This document shows positions 23,757 to 36,640 of a DNA stretch of 64,000 nt, piece after piece. The notes under the pieces were generated by a model. That model was not told the DNA's origin, made no database searches, and worked only from the letters and a program-made list of their open reading frames with translations. This stretch comes from Emydura subglobosa. Taxonomy: Eukaryota > Chordata > Testudines > Chelidae. Positions within the stretch are counted from its first letter, which is position 1. Each line of letters begins with the position of its first letter. Made by a program: the position numbers and the translations under genes. The stretch is taken from the NCBI GenBank assembly GCA_007922225.1, contig ML679974.1:6623105-6687104 (forward strand), given 5' to 3'.

Positions 23757-24010
23757 CACTGTTGTTGTAGCCATGTTAGTCCCAAGATATTAAAGACACA
23801 TTACATCTTTTACTGGATCAGCTTCCATGGGTGAGAGAGACAAACTTTCAAGCTACACGGAGCTCTTTTTCAGGACCGGAAGTTACTAAATACACACCTT
23901 CATGTCCTGAAGAAGAGCTTTGTGTAAGCTCAGAAACTTCTCTCTCTCTCACTAAAAGAAGTTGGTCCAAATAAAGATATTACCTCACCCACTTCGTGTC
24001 TCTAATATTT
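23757..24010. mobile_element. Inverted pair of ribozyme-family repeats, probable Penelope-like element
   Basis: The left arm (minus orientation, 23757-23880) starts with the terminal phrase GTTGTAGCCATGTTAGTCCC. It carries, on the minus strand, CTGAAAA, GAGCTCCGTGTAGCTT, GAAA and AGTTTGTCTC. The right arm (plus, 23903-24010) carries CTGAAGA (23907-23913), a stem of GAGCT (23915-23919) and AGCTC (23927-23931), one extra A, and GAAA (23933-23936). The body phrase AGAAGTTGGTCCAAATAAAG follows. Each arm has one core defect, a G-to-A change on the left and an inserted A on the right, so both are probably inactive. Confidence 0.6.
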
Positions 24011-25317
24011 TACCTGTTCATCCTAGCAACATAAATTAGTTTGTGCAGGTTTTCGTTCATGTATTATCCTGGAACCTCAAGCAGAAGTCACAGATTGAAC
24101 AGTTGCTGAAAGTGTTGAGAATCTTTAGATTATTCTTAGTAGCCCGTTTCTGTTTCTAGCTTCTCTTGCCCTATGACCTCCTTCTTCAGGGAGGATTGGC
24201 CCTGCCTTTAGATGGCCCTGAGGATGTGTTAGATCCAAAGATTCTGCCAAGTTGAACTGATAAAACAGAACGCTAAAATATTTAAATTATATTCTGCCCT
24301 AATTTACATCTTCTGCAGTCTCATTAATATCAAGGATTTATACGGCAGAACAGAAGTGAAACTGAGGTTGTGGAATTGAATGTTTTCAATGAGGAAAGCC
24401 TGGACTTCTTTGTGTGTTTGCTGCAAAAGGTGTGGGTGGGAAGCCAGAGAAGTTCTCAATCTCATAAAACACTGAGAATGGAAGGAAATCAGTGGGAACC
24501 GGCATCAACTGTTCATTCCTTTTGCAAATGTTAGTGAATAACCCCCCTCACTGCTATCATGTTGTTTGCTCAGCATTCTTCTTCACCACCTCACTGAAGA
24601 TTCATGGCAAAGCAAGAGGTTACTACTTGTTGGGTTTTTTTAAGTTGCAAACCAGGCTGTTCTGGCAGGTGGTATGTTTGAAAGTATAAGAGAGCCAGCA
24701 GTGCTACAGAGAAATAAGGCAAGATTTAGAATAAGATCAGGGTTCACCACAATGGGTTCTGTTTTGATGACTTATAGGTTGACTGCAATTTGCCTCTTTC
24801 TAGTCTCTGAAACTTGCCCCTTCTAGGTGCCAAGGAGTTGGTAGCCCTGTGGAAACTCACACAAATTGTGCAGACCCAACAAGAGCATGGGAGATAGAGG
24901 ATTCGTTTTCACCAATTTTGTTTCTCCAGGCAACAATCCATCTTGCAGTGGCAGGGTTTTTGGTAGAGGATTGGCCCTCCACTCTACTGCCAACTTTTTT
25001 TTTCATGGTAGGTCTGCTGCAGTGTAACCAGTATGCTTGCATTGCAGCATTTAGTGGTGTAAATAAGGGATGAAATAGTGAGGAGGACACACAGTTCTTG
25101 GGTTTTGTTTTGGGGAATTCTATGCCTGTAGACTTGCTGGACCAGTTGAGGTGAGTTTTCTAGATGGGCTAGAATCATCCAGAAATTGGGTGGGCACTAG
25201 TTGTGCACATTAGCTGTTTGAAGCAACTTGGGTGATTTCTATTGTGGGCAAGCAACTTTGCAATACACACCTAGAATCACTCTTTGAGAATGAAACCAAT
25301 GGGAAATGAAGGGGGAA

Positions 25318-25546
25318 GTTTATAAATAGGAGGCATGGGGGTCTGACTGATTGGACTCAGTGGTGAAGTAGTGCAAGGACTAGAAGGGTCTCTGTAGGAA
25401 CTATGTTCGATAGACTTTGCTAGTTTTGTTGGATTAGACTGTAGGCTCTCTCACCCCTCTGGGGAAGATGACTAGTACTACTGCAGACTTAATAAACTGC
25501 AGACTGTTATTGCAAAGAGTCAAGGTGCATTTGAAGGAAACTGTGC
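25318..25546 (+). other. LTR-like segment (TATA box and polyadenylation signal), tentative
   Basis: TATAAATA at 25321-25328 is followed 163 bases later by AATAAA at 25491-25496, then TGCAGACTGTTATTGCAAAG. This is the spacing expected for the U3/R part of an endogenous retroviral LTR. I found neither terminal TG nor a paired LTR, nor a primer-binding site, nor coding genes. It could be chance in AT-rich DNA. Confidence 0.25.
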
Positions 25547-25549
25547 AGG

Positions 25550-25793
25550 TGGGCACCCGCAGCTGGCCCATGCCAGCTGACTAGGGTTTGCAGAGCTCAG
25601 GCTGCGGGACTGTTTCATGGCTGTGTAGAACTCTGGGCTTGGACTGGAGCCTGAGCTCTAGGACCATGCGAGGTGGGAGGGTCCCAGAGCTCAAGTCTAC
25701 ACAGCAAAGAAACAGCCCCAGCCTGAGCCCTGCAAACCCAAGTCAGTGGGCTCGTGCTATCCACAGATGTCTAATTGCTATGTAGACGTAACC
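25550..25793. mobile_element. Palindromic miniature DNA transposon
   Basis: Long inverted arms lie at 25584-25630 and 25696-25739, with shared blocks GGGTTTGCAG, CTCAGGCTG and CTGTGTAGA in mirror order. Inside them a second hairpin pairs GAGCTCTAGGACC with GGGTCCCAGAGCTC. The right terminus reversed reads GGTTACGTCTACATAGCAAT, similar to the 32.5-kb element, while the left terminus is truncated. GC-rich open frames here are palindrome artefacts. Confidence 0.75.
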
Positions 25794-27412
25794 TATGGGG
25801 CTTTCCCTACTGTAAGGAGCTGGCATGCCCTGCAGAAGTTTTGGGCACCTTTCCACAGAGATGGAGAAGGGTAAATCCCCCAAGAGCAGAGCCCCCAGGG
25901 AAGTATGGTTATATTTTGCTTTTGATCTTGTGGTAGTAACAAGCACTAAAACTTGGGGAAAACCCCCTGAAAGTATTGTCTGTAAACAAGAGGTGTTATT
26001 GACAATATTCTCAATTGTTTCAAGGGTTATAAATAAACTGTTCTGAGTAAACTCTCTCTGTGCATGTGTGTGTGTATTTAGTAACTGTTGTGACACTTTT
26101 ATCACATTTATTCTGTATAATACATATAGATATCCATAACAAAGTCCTGAAAAGACTACTCTCTGTTCTGTACCACATAGAGAGTTAATCTCAGGTACAA
26201 AAAAAGGAAAGAATCATTACACCTAACATAAGTACAGTGTCTTCCCCATGCCCATTACACAGTCACTACCAATGACTTGTGTAGAGGTATTCAATATCGT
26301 CCTTTTGTAGCACTTAGATGATCACAAGTGTTTCATGAACTGTGCAGTGGGTGATGACATGAGGACTTCTCGCTTGTAAAACTAAACTGGCTCTTTATTA
26401 AGAGAATTATTTACAGAGGTGCTGTAACTGTGACTATCTTTCAAACTGTATGCATGAGGACTAACATCCTGTGCCTATCCCAAACTCTTCCTTCCTGTAC
26501 TCTGTGCTCCTCTTTCTGAGTTCCATGCAGGTTGCTACAGGAGTTTGCTTGCTCATAGTTTAAATTTAATCTCTCCTCCTCACTCTAGAAAGTGATAATC
26601 AGTTCTGGAATGTCTCGGTACTTGAGTCAGCTCTCACAGATCAGGGCTGCAGAACCTTCCATTAGATTTGTCTTTTCTTGGTTTGTTTTAGGACTTCAGA
26701 TTGTTTTTGGAATTCGGTTTTCTTTTAAATTGTGTTAATACTTCAAATCTGCATCTCATCTGCAGATAACCGGGAATATGAGAGCTTGTGGTCCTCCAAA
26801 AGATGGAAAGCAGTCATTTGTGAACAGCAGATCAAATGTTAAAATGGGGATAAAACTGACTTCCTGTCTTTCTCTATTTGAATCGAGGGTAATGATATGG
26901 ATTAAAATTAAAGAATGAAAATGTTCCTGGGGACATGTGTAGAATACTTTGTTATGGGACCATATTGGCTGGAAGCAGAAACATTGTGCTGCCTGTGGCA
27001 ACCACTCAAAGACCTGAGATCCTCTTGTGAGTTAATTCAGTCTCTTTTCTCCACTATTTTTCTTTCCTGGCTTAATTTAATCCTGTGGTAGCCCACAGGA
27101 GGCACTTTAAGGATAGACCCCAGCTGGGCTCCTGATACAAATTTGTTGTTACAGTGTGTCTGAACTCAAGAAGGGAGGATACACTCAGACTCAACTTTCA
27201 GCATCTACCGCCTCTGTCCTGGTTCTGGAATTCTTCAGAACCAAATAGGCAACCCCTTCATTTAGCACCTCCATCACCAAATGAAGGTATTCCTCAATCT
27301 GGAGTTTCCCTGGATACAAGAAGTAATGCAACTTCATGCTCTGCAAAAGCTACATTTGATTGCTGTGTCCAGTAGAGTAGTGAGAACTGAAGCTAAATCT
27401 GAAGTTTTGAGT

Positions 27413-27700
27413 AGAGCTGTGCAAATAACTGATTTTTTTTTAATTTCAACCAAAAAAAAAAATTGTTTTGGGTCAACCTGAAAATGAAACTTGTGAATTG
27501 AAAATTCAAAAAGGAGATTAATTTCGGATCAAATGAAACAGTTCATTTAGATTTCAAGTGCTTTAAAAAAATTTAAAATAAAATTGAAGGAATTTTTTTA
27601 AAGGAAAAATTGCTTTTGAAACAAAAAATGAAATTCACAAAATGTTTTGGTGTTGTTGAATGGTTGAAAATGTTTCAGATGAAAAATTTTGCTCAGCTCC
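27413..27700. mobile_element. AT-rich inverted-arm element (copy 2, short form without tRNA-like interior)
   Basis: The left end is AGAGCTGTGCAAA. The right end, GCTCAGCTCCC read in reverse, gives GGGAGCTGAGCAAAA, an imperfect terminal inverted repeat. The interior is long A- and T-rich runs with AAAATTT motifs. It matches the outer arms of the elements at 20.3-21.5 and 53.6-54.5 kb but lacks their central cargo. Confidence 0.6.
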
Positions 27701-27722
27701 CATGATGAAAAATTGATAATTT

Positions 27723-27801
27723 ACATAAGAACAGCCATACTGGGTCTGACCAAGGGTCCATCTAGCCCAGTATCCTGTCTTCTGACAGTGGCCAATGCCA
27801 A
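27723..27801 (-). mobile_element. CR1 LINE 3'-end fragment, antisense
   Basis: It contains ACATAAGAACAGCCATACTG, GGGTCTGACCAAGGGTCCA and CTAGCCCAGTATCCTGTCTT. This is a very common sauropsid repeat phrase that, in the 62.9-kb copy, is continuous with antisense CR1 reverse-transcriptase sequence. It is therefore the CR1 3' region on the minus strand. Confidence 0.75.
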
Positions 27802-29329
27802 TTTAAATGTTGGATTGACACTGAATTGGGTCACTTTGCTGTTGATTGGTTTCAGAAAAAGTGGAAGGAGATTATCCTTATACAAGTCTCAAAATTCTAT
27901 TTGAATCCAGTCTTGAGAATTTTGGCTCTCCACTGAAAATGTTGAAGATTCCATCTTATTTCCAACAGGCAGCAAGAAAGTGAGCAAGTTCCTGATAGAC
28001 ATTGTTCATGCTAGTACATTCTCTCTTGAGATTGTTTAGGATAAATGAGTCAGGGCTCCATAGCCCTCATTCAGTGCTCACTTAACTATACAAAATGTTG
28101 CATTCAAGGAACGGTCACAACAATGCAGCCTTATAGCCTCTCAATCATTGCCAAAAAGTACTTGTAAACCCAGAGCATTTTCATTGTTCATAGGCAAAAG
28201 GTAATTTTCAAATAGCACATATCAGTCAGTGCTTTTTTCCCCTGCTGATTTTCAGTTTTGTACCCCATCTAGCCATTTCACCACCAGTCTTTAAACAAAA
28301 TCAGTTTGTTGAAAAAAAAATCACCTTTGGTCTTAGACTAAGTCAGGAAAATTTCAGCAAGTAAAGGTAGAGATTCCATTTGAGCAGTTCTATCCCTTTT
28401 TCTTGCTTGGTTACCTTTTACCATATCTGTGGAAAATGTGGTTTTATTAGTCTTTTTTGTCTTCTATATTTCTTTGATCATTTGCTTCTCTAGTTTCCCA
28501 TGATGTTGTTATACACATTGGGAATGGACCAATTAGGGTTGTGAGATACAGAGCTAGAATTTGGGATTCAGGGTTTGGGTTAGAATTTCTGGTTTAGGTT
28601 TGAGGTCACACTCTGAGGTACAGTTATACTAAAATCTTTGCTTGTTCATAAGATATTGTTCATAAGATTTTGGTCCCAAATTTCACAAGATCTGTTCTCA
28701 TGAGCTTTTCTGTCAGCTTGGTCTGCATCCAAATGCACTTTGCAAAGCAAGCCCTTCCTTACCAGTTCAGGTCTGAGCCAAACCCAAAATCTTGATGGCA
28801 GGAGTTTGAATCCAACCGCTTTAGTGAAATCTGTGGAGGGAATTCAGTTGTCAGTTTTAGTTTCCAGCCAATATCTAATATTCTGTGGTGAAAAATCTTA
28901 AATGAAAGGTTTTACAAAGATTAAATGATCTACTGTAGAGATCTTTGGCCAAAATTTTACTACTGATTAGGTAAGTGTGTTTGGCTGCCATTTTTTTCAA
29001 CCTAGGATATACTTAATGTGATTCAGAATACACATCCTCGTTCTCCAGAAAACAGCCCAATGACTGGAATTTGTCTAGTGCTTACCCCAAAGCAGCTCTG
29101 CTGTGCTGGAGAATACCTGATGGTGCTTCAAAAAGAAATTGCCTTCAGTTTTTGGTAATTAAAACTAGTGGGACAACTATAAAATGTTTTAGCTGAGCAC
29201 TGTGCTAGTTTAACTAATGGAAGCTTAATAGCCTTTATGAAAGATGACTAAAATGAACATGTATAGTTGCCAGGAAAATAAAACTACTTGACTGTCTTAC
29301 TCTGGTCCATTTTCAGACTCTTATTGGGT

Positions 29330-29482
29330 CTTGGCTGAAATTAGACTGCAAGGGCTTTAGAGCAAGAATAGGGTTTGCCTATAGCATTTGTTTGTATGGA
29401 ACCTTTCACAGTGGAGTGCTGATCCTGATTTGAGCCTTTGAGTGCTACCTACAATACAAATAATAATAAAAGTGAAACACTT
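29330..29482 (+). mobile_element. LINE 3'-end fragment ending in (AAT)n
   Basis: It ends AGTGCTACCTACAATACAA then ATAATAATAAAAG. Upstream it has GGAACCTTTCACAGTGGAG and TGCTGATCCTGATTTG. A clearly related copy lies in reverse orientation at 50232-50362. Tails of this form belong to old CR1/L3-type LINEs. Confidence 0.6.
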
Positions 29483-30422
29483 CACAAAGACCATTTTATA
29501 CAATCACAATTGTTTCTGATTTCCTTCTGGTTAATCCCTGGTTAATCACTCCCTCTCTTACCTCACTGTGTTTTGCACATCTTTATTTCTTACTGCTGGG
29601 TATTTTGATGGCTTCATGACATGGGCTTCTCCTCTAATGAGTTAATTCCATCAGCTGTTCTTTTCCTCTGATAACTGTGCCTGTAAGCTCCTTTCCTCAC
29701 TTTGTTTGCCCCTTTCCTCCACTTTCCTAATCCAACTCTGAGCTGTATCAACTTTCCTACCATGGATTGTTACTACTCTTTGCAGCAAGTAATTTGGTTG
29801 TACACAGGCACATGTTGCACTTTCAGAGAAAAAGAGGCATTAAAACCCTAGCCACCATTATGGACTGCTGTACATCAGTGCATGGACGTGACAGGAGGAT
29901 TCCTGGATATCCTCTCCTGACATAGTCATTCAGTAGCTGTGGAGTAAGGGAAAAAAATAGGAGCAGGGCTCCCTACAGATAACAGGAGTGGGCGGGGGAG
30001 AACGAAGACAAGTCAAGGCACCAAGGATTCTACCTTTTTTCCTTCCCTCCCTCTCTCATATCATTGAATTTTTCAGCAAGGGATGTACTCCAACATCAAT
30101 AAATCAGCCTATCTTTCCTCTCTCGGAATGGAATATTATGACCATTTTGGAATCTAATTTTGTACAAATGATTAGCAATGAAAGTTTTAAGGACTTGCTT
30201 TTTGGTCTCTGCCCAGATGGAATTACAAATGCTTGGGCTTGCTTATTTCAACTCTGTTTTTAACTAGGCAGCAGTTTGGGCTGTTAATGAGGAACTGTTT
30301 TAATTAAGGCTAAGGAAAGCACCATATATTTACAAAAATGTTGTAACTTTTTGTGTTGAAAAAAGAAATAATTGATGTTATTTCTCTTGTACATTGATGT
30401 AACTGAGATCACAATCTAGCTC

Positions 30423-30484
30423 TTTGGACCTTATTCTGACTTCAGTGGGAGCAGCAGATGCTCAGCACCTGTGGGGTTTGGGCC
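30423..30484. repeat. Short palindromic repeat (TTCAATGG-centred family), diverged
   Basis: It reads GGACCTTATTCTGACTTCAG, then TGGGAGCAG, ending GGTTTGGGCC. It is a weak member of the recurring family. Confidence 0.4.
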
Positions 30485-32540
30485 TTGAAAACAATATCTG
30501 CTTGCACTATTGTCTGTGCTATGGATGAGTCAGGTTTCTATAAATACAGAAGTGTAGAAATTAGCATACCACCTACTGCAGTCACTTTACATTTATTTGC
30601 AATTTTTACCAAATGGACATGCTGAGAGTTTGCTAAAGTTGAAAAAAATATTGCTGTTTCATTTTCCAGTCCTGTTTTTTCATCACATCCTTTGATACTG
30701 AAACTTTTACTAGTCAATAAGCCTTTTAATCCTATTCACATATGGTGTATGAAGAATAAATCAATAGCAGTCTGGCAATTCCTGCTGGCCAGTTTCTGAT
30801 ATTAAAAGAAAAAGCCTTACAAAATTGAATTCTAAATTATAAGTAACTTGAGACCAATCAGCAGACTGTGGTTCAGACTCTAACTGCACTCATGCCAGGT
30901 TCCACAGATGCCTGTTTTTTATATACATTGAACTTACTTCCACAGATTTCCACAGTTCTCCTGATGTTATGCCATCAGCTTTAACCCACTAACCAGATCT
31001 ATGTACACGTGAACACTAATCAGATCTATGCACATGTATATAGTCTATTAGTCCTTTATCTCTAGCTACATACATATGTCAAGACTATACATTACCCTGG
31101 GGGTCATCTTTCCCTAGCCACTTCCACCTCAGGGTATAGGCTACTTGAAGGACCTGAAAAAGTCAGTATATTTATTCTGAACCAAAAGTAAGACCATCCC
31201 CAAACTTCAATGTTTTGAATTCAAACTCACCTAGTTTTGGCAATAGCTCCTGTCTTTATAATGATCTAATCGAAACCCCCAAATCCAAAGTTTGGGGTAT
31301 TTTAAAATACATAAATTATAAATGATCATAAAGGGTAAAACATGAAATGACATGTGTCCTTTCAGTGCCTTGCACAGATGAAAATAATAGTCATAAACTG
31401 TACTATAAATGGTGATGAGATATAGTTGTCAATGAATATAAATTGTATAGGTTCAGACACATAATAACTTTACTATAATTTGAACGTAATTGAATAACAA
31501 ATTGTAAATGTTTATATATACCAAATAAACTTATTTGAACATATCAAACAAACCACACACATCCAAATAATATGAACCTAATATATATATTAAAAAACCT
31601 TGACTTGTACCAGTCTAATCTATACACAGTCTAACAATGTCCTCTCAGTTGTATGTCAACCTAATGTTTATAAACTCCCAAAACAAGTATGCAACATAGT
31701 TTCAAAATGAGGTAAATTGTTGTGGCGGGTATATATTAGGTGTATGTTGAAAGCGATTGAATCCTTAACAAGGTATAAGGAGAGGTTTATTACAACAGCT
31801 TGCTTGCATGACTGTAAAACACGTCGTTCCTTGTAGGTTGCTAGGGCACTGTCATATATCTCAGTTTAAAAAAGCATGCATTGTTTCTGGGCTGTCATTT
31901 TTCAAAAGGTTATTGGTTTATCACTAGTTACTTTAAGTGTATTTGCTGAAGGAAAGGAAATGCAAAATACACAGTAATAAAAAAGAGTTAAATTCTCCAT
32001 GAAATTTGCTGTGAATTGTGAAAGAGCACAGTGCCAAACGAAGCTGACATATTTGACGGTATTGGGAGATGTGATTTTACTGAGGAAAGCAATGCTGGTT
32101 AATTGTCAGAACTTCTGATGGTTACACAGATACAAGAAATATTGCACTTTTTTTCGACTTTCATTTTTCTTTTCTCAAGTCTTTGCCTGTTTCATTGGTA
32201 GACCTTAGGGAGGACTATAAATGGGGGGAAAACCAACATCTCATTGAAGGTCTAAATGTTATTGGAATACAAACCAAAGAATAGAATTCCAAATGTTTTA
32301 ACATAAGGAAATGCATACAAGGACCCTGAGCACAGGCAATAATTATACAATTATGATTAATGAAGGTTAGTGTTTATTGTCCCAGATTAACATGACATTT
32401 AATTAGAATTTAATTAGGAATTAGAATTGTTTTTCCTGGTAGTGTCTCAAAGAGTAAGTAATTTTCATGAGTATACGCTATTGTTCATGCATGGAGGTTG
32501 AATCTCTGCTTTAAGTGTAAAACTCAATTCAGTCTTAACA

Positions 32541-32785
32541 AAGGGAATGTTTACACTGCAATCATTAGCTAGCTTGCTCGGGTGCTGGAACAGAGAAGCC
32601 GCTGCAGCACAGGCTGTGCAAGCCCTCCAGAACCCAGGGTAATTACTCAGGTGGATAGCCTGTGCTGAAACCCATGCTGCTGCAGCTTCACTGCTCTGGT
32701 ACCTGAGTTAACTAGATCATTGCTAACTCAGATACATCTACGCGAGCTGTCATCACCCTCCGCGATTGCAGTGTAGAGATACCCT
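32541..32785. mobile_element. MITE with 22-bp terminal inverted repeats
   Basis: The left terminus at 32542-32563 (AGGGAATGTTTACACTG and following) matches the reversed right terminus at 32764-32785 (AGGGTATCTCTACACTG and following) at 19 of 22 positions. Inner segments around GCTGCAGCACAGGC and GCCTGTGCTGAAACC are also inverted. The terminal sequence resembles the 25.55-kb element. No convincing target duplication was seen. Confidence 0.75.
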
Positions 32786-34557
32786 AAGAAGCCTCAACTG
32801 GCTCCTCTCTCTTAGGAGCTTGTAAAATGTTCATCACTGAAGTATGTAGGAAACCTTTCTCTTCTGTCCTGGTGTTTCCTTCCCACTTACCTCTACTCTA
32901 GCCCTCATAGACCAGTTATTGTGGTCATCAGCTTGCCTCCCTGCCTGCCCTTGGGCTCTTAATCCACTGCATATATCTCTCTCAGAGAATTCCCTCTTAT
33001 TGAAGGAAAGGTAAAAGACTTAGCATCAAAATGCATTTTGCATATAATGCTTCAGTAGAGGAACACTAAGGATGTTTCAAGAGTAGTCGCATTGTACAAT
33101 ATAAAAATCTTTCCAGAAGCAATTTCATTAATTCTCCTGTGTGTTTACAGACAAAACTAAACAAAATGTGGGGGTAAAAAAGGGATAAAAGCAATTTCTG
33201 CTGTTCAGGGAATGTAAAGAATGAGTTTACAGAGAAACAGACCTGCAATAAACGGTTCGCCAAGGTTTCAGACTCTGAGCAATGCTATACGGTCATTGCC
33301 CTTTATGCTGCAAGCTTATCCTCTCCTTAAAAACCAGGAATTATGTGTTAGGTGTATAATCAGTCAGCTTTGATCTGAAAGCTAATGCTGACCTGCCACT
33401 GGCATGCTGATGGGAAATTCAGTGCAGGCCATACCGGACAAGTAGCAGAGCTGATGAAAAGAAAGGGAAAGGAGATCCTGAATTATATCTGGATCTAATA
33501 CTGAGCTTGACTATTCTTTTGTAATGGTCCATGTGGTGATTACATATGAGAGAAGAAGAAAAGAAAATGGGAGGTGATGAGCATGAATTGCTCCAAAAAG
33601 GCTTTTAAAGTGATTTTTTTCTCACCAAATGTGTAATAGTCAAGAGAGAAAGAACTAAGGAGATAGTGATGGGACAATTGAATGCTATAAGTACATGCAC
33701 AAAGTACAACATAATTTTTAAATTTTATATATTACTGTAAAAAACCCCATTCAGAGTTCTAGACCCTATAACCCTTCTTTTATTTGGATGAGTATACTTA
33801 ATTTTGTGTATTTCAAATAACAAATAACTCGTCCAACGTATTTAGACTGTACTGTACCAGCTGTCTGCATATTGTGATGATGATAATCATGAGGAACTCA
33901 AAGATCTGTAAACTACAGATATTCAGCCTAAGAACACCTACCTATGAGAGATGGTATATCTGTTTTGCTGGGTATGACTGAGTAAAATGAATCGCTCAAC
34001 ATCTCGTGGCAAGATTGTGGCAGATTCAGTCAGCAATAGAAGCCAGGAAGCCTGCATTCCAGTCCTGTTTCTGCCCACTAGATTACATTTCTAGTGTTCT
34101 TCCACTAGATACAGACACTGCGAAGAGACAGAACACGTGAATATCACCATAGATATCTATTTTTAAAACTCTACTTATTTGAACTAATGACAATGGAAGT
34201 TAAAAATATCGAGAAATAAAACAGGATAGGGAGATCCTGTCCATATTACCATAGAAAGAGAGATACTATATGAAACACAAAAAGTCTGTTTTTGAAGACT
34301 GTGCCATATTCAGATGTATCTCTCCTCTTCTTGAACATCCTAGATAGGAAGGGCTAATCAAGCCTAGCTAGTTTATGAAATCTAATGAAGTCACAACCTG
34401 AAGTCTATTAAAGTAATGTAGTCCTAAATTAGCAGATTATAATAGAGCCACTTTATAAATGAGATATTAAAGGGTGCTGTATTTTTAAAGATGGAATTAC
34501 TCTGTCCTGGATTTTCATTTTTGCAGTATACTATGAATGATGGTTTTCAAATCCTAA

Positions 34558-34902
<345 letters not shown>

Positions 34903-36612
34903 TGAGGCAAGCATATTTTCTTTCATTTTATACCTGAAATGTTTTTAAAACTGTGATAAGATGTTCCACTGGGCTTCTATTATAGATGCATTTCATGGGC
35001 ACTCCTAGGGATTTTTTTGTTTGTTCTTCATTTGATCACTCTGACTGCAAACTGTCTGGTGAACTAGCACATGCCAGAACAGTCAATAAGCAAATACAGA
35101 AATCACAGGCTATTGATTCTTTGTTAGGGAAAGGTTTAATGGAGAAATACAAGATTTACTCATTAACAAGAACTGGACTAATCATTGGAATGTGGCAATG
35201 AAAAAACCCTGCATTAATCAGATGATAAATATTAACTCTTAGTACTGTTCATAGGACATGTGGCGTTTTAAGACCATCAAATAATAAAGAAGGTATTTCT
35301 CACGTACATTTTCCTGATTAATTAAATGGCTTAAAAAACCCAGATTAAAGACACAAAAATGCCATTTATATATATGATTAGAGATAAGGTAACTTTTTAA
35401 AGATAATTCAACTAATTAAAAAGTGGATTTTTACATCCAAATAAATGATTGTAGAAGAAAAAAACAGGAAATATGTTTAGTCTTACCATTTTTGACAAAG
35501 GAGGAATATTTTAATGCACCAAACATTAATTAACTGATGGACTCTGCAATTTTTTAATATAGACAAAGTGAATAGAAAATCATAGTAATATGCCTAATTG
35601 CCCAAAACCCTAGAGTAAATCCAAACTCTATTGGCTCTGCAGCTAAAAGGAGTAGCATAGAGTAAATGTTATATCATTTTCTGTTGGCTAGGTATTTTGC
35701 TCTGTAATACACTACATGGAAACCTTACATTTGTGGCCTCTGAATCTTAGCATCAAACTCAATGGTGTGGGCATTTTAAATGTTTGTTTTGCTTGTTTTG
35801 AGACTTGGACACATTCAGATCTATGCTGACATTCAGAAGGAGTTTGGTAATGTGGCCCTTATGAATTTAAAGTTATGTTTTGTTATGGCTGCATCTAAAT
35901 TTTGAACAAGAAAAAAACACCTTTATATATTTTTCTCATTTGCAATGTTTATATGGAATTGCAAAACTGTGAGATGTAACCTTTAATTTTTGTGCTTCTT
36001 TGTAGACCTATTTTACAGACAGCTGCAAATAAAAGCTGTTATTTTCACTGAATGCTATCCTGGAGCAGATACTTACCAAGTTGGCTTATGTATAAGTTTG
36101 AGTTTCCAAAACAACCCCATCTTTAAAAAATGCACCATCCCCAATCACTTCTCCTTTTTCAGATTGGCTTCTTTACTTTTTCAAGTGAGCTACACTGCAT
36201 ATCTCTCTACCCTCCTCCCCCCACTCACTTTACCCACCCTCCACTGCTGGCATCCTAGCTGGGCAAGTCAGAGTTGGGGTTTGTAGTTTGAAGATGTATC
36301 CAAACTGAATTCTATGGAGAATATTTTCTGTGGAGAAAATCATACTCAGTTGTGTTGAATTTCATGAATTTTTACACCATTTGGTAAATTTTGTTGCAAT
36401 TTTGCAGTTTTGATTAAATGTTAATTTGCTGCTCTTTGTTTAATAAATGTAATTTTTTTTTGCGGTATGGTGGGGGAATAGGTGTTTGGTAAAGGGAAAT
36501 AAGCGGTTTGTGTACAGTGCAAAACAATGTTATGCTTCTGACATCTTCCTAGCAAATTTATCCTGCAACACTTTAGAGTTACTCTAATATGATTACAGAA
36601 TTAAATAACCAA

Positions 36613-36640
36613 GGGGGGGGGGGGGGGGAGAGAAAGAGAG
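36613..36640 (+). repeat. G16 homopolymer followed by GA-rich tract
   Basis: Sixteen consecutive G are followed by AGAGAAAGAGAG. A run this long can fold into a G-quadruplex and is also prone to length errors in sequencing. Confidence 0.85.
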
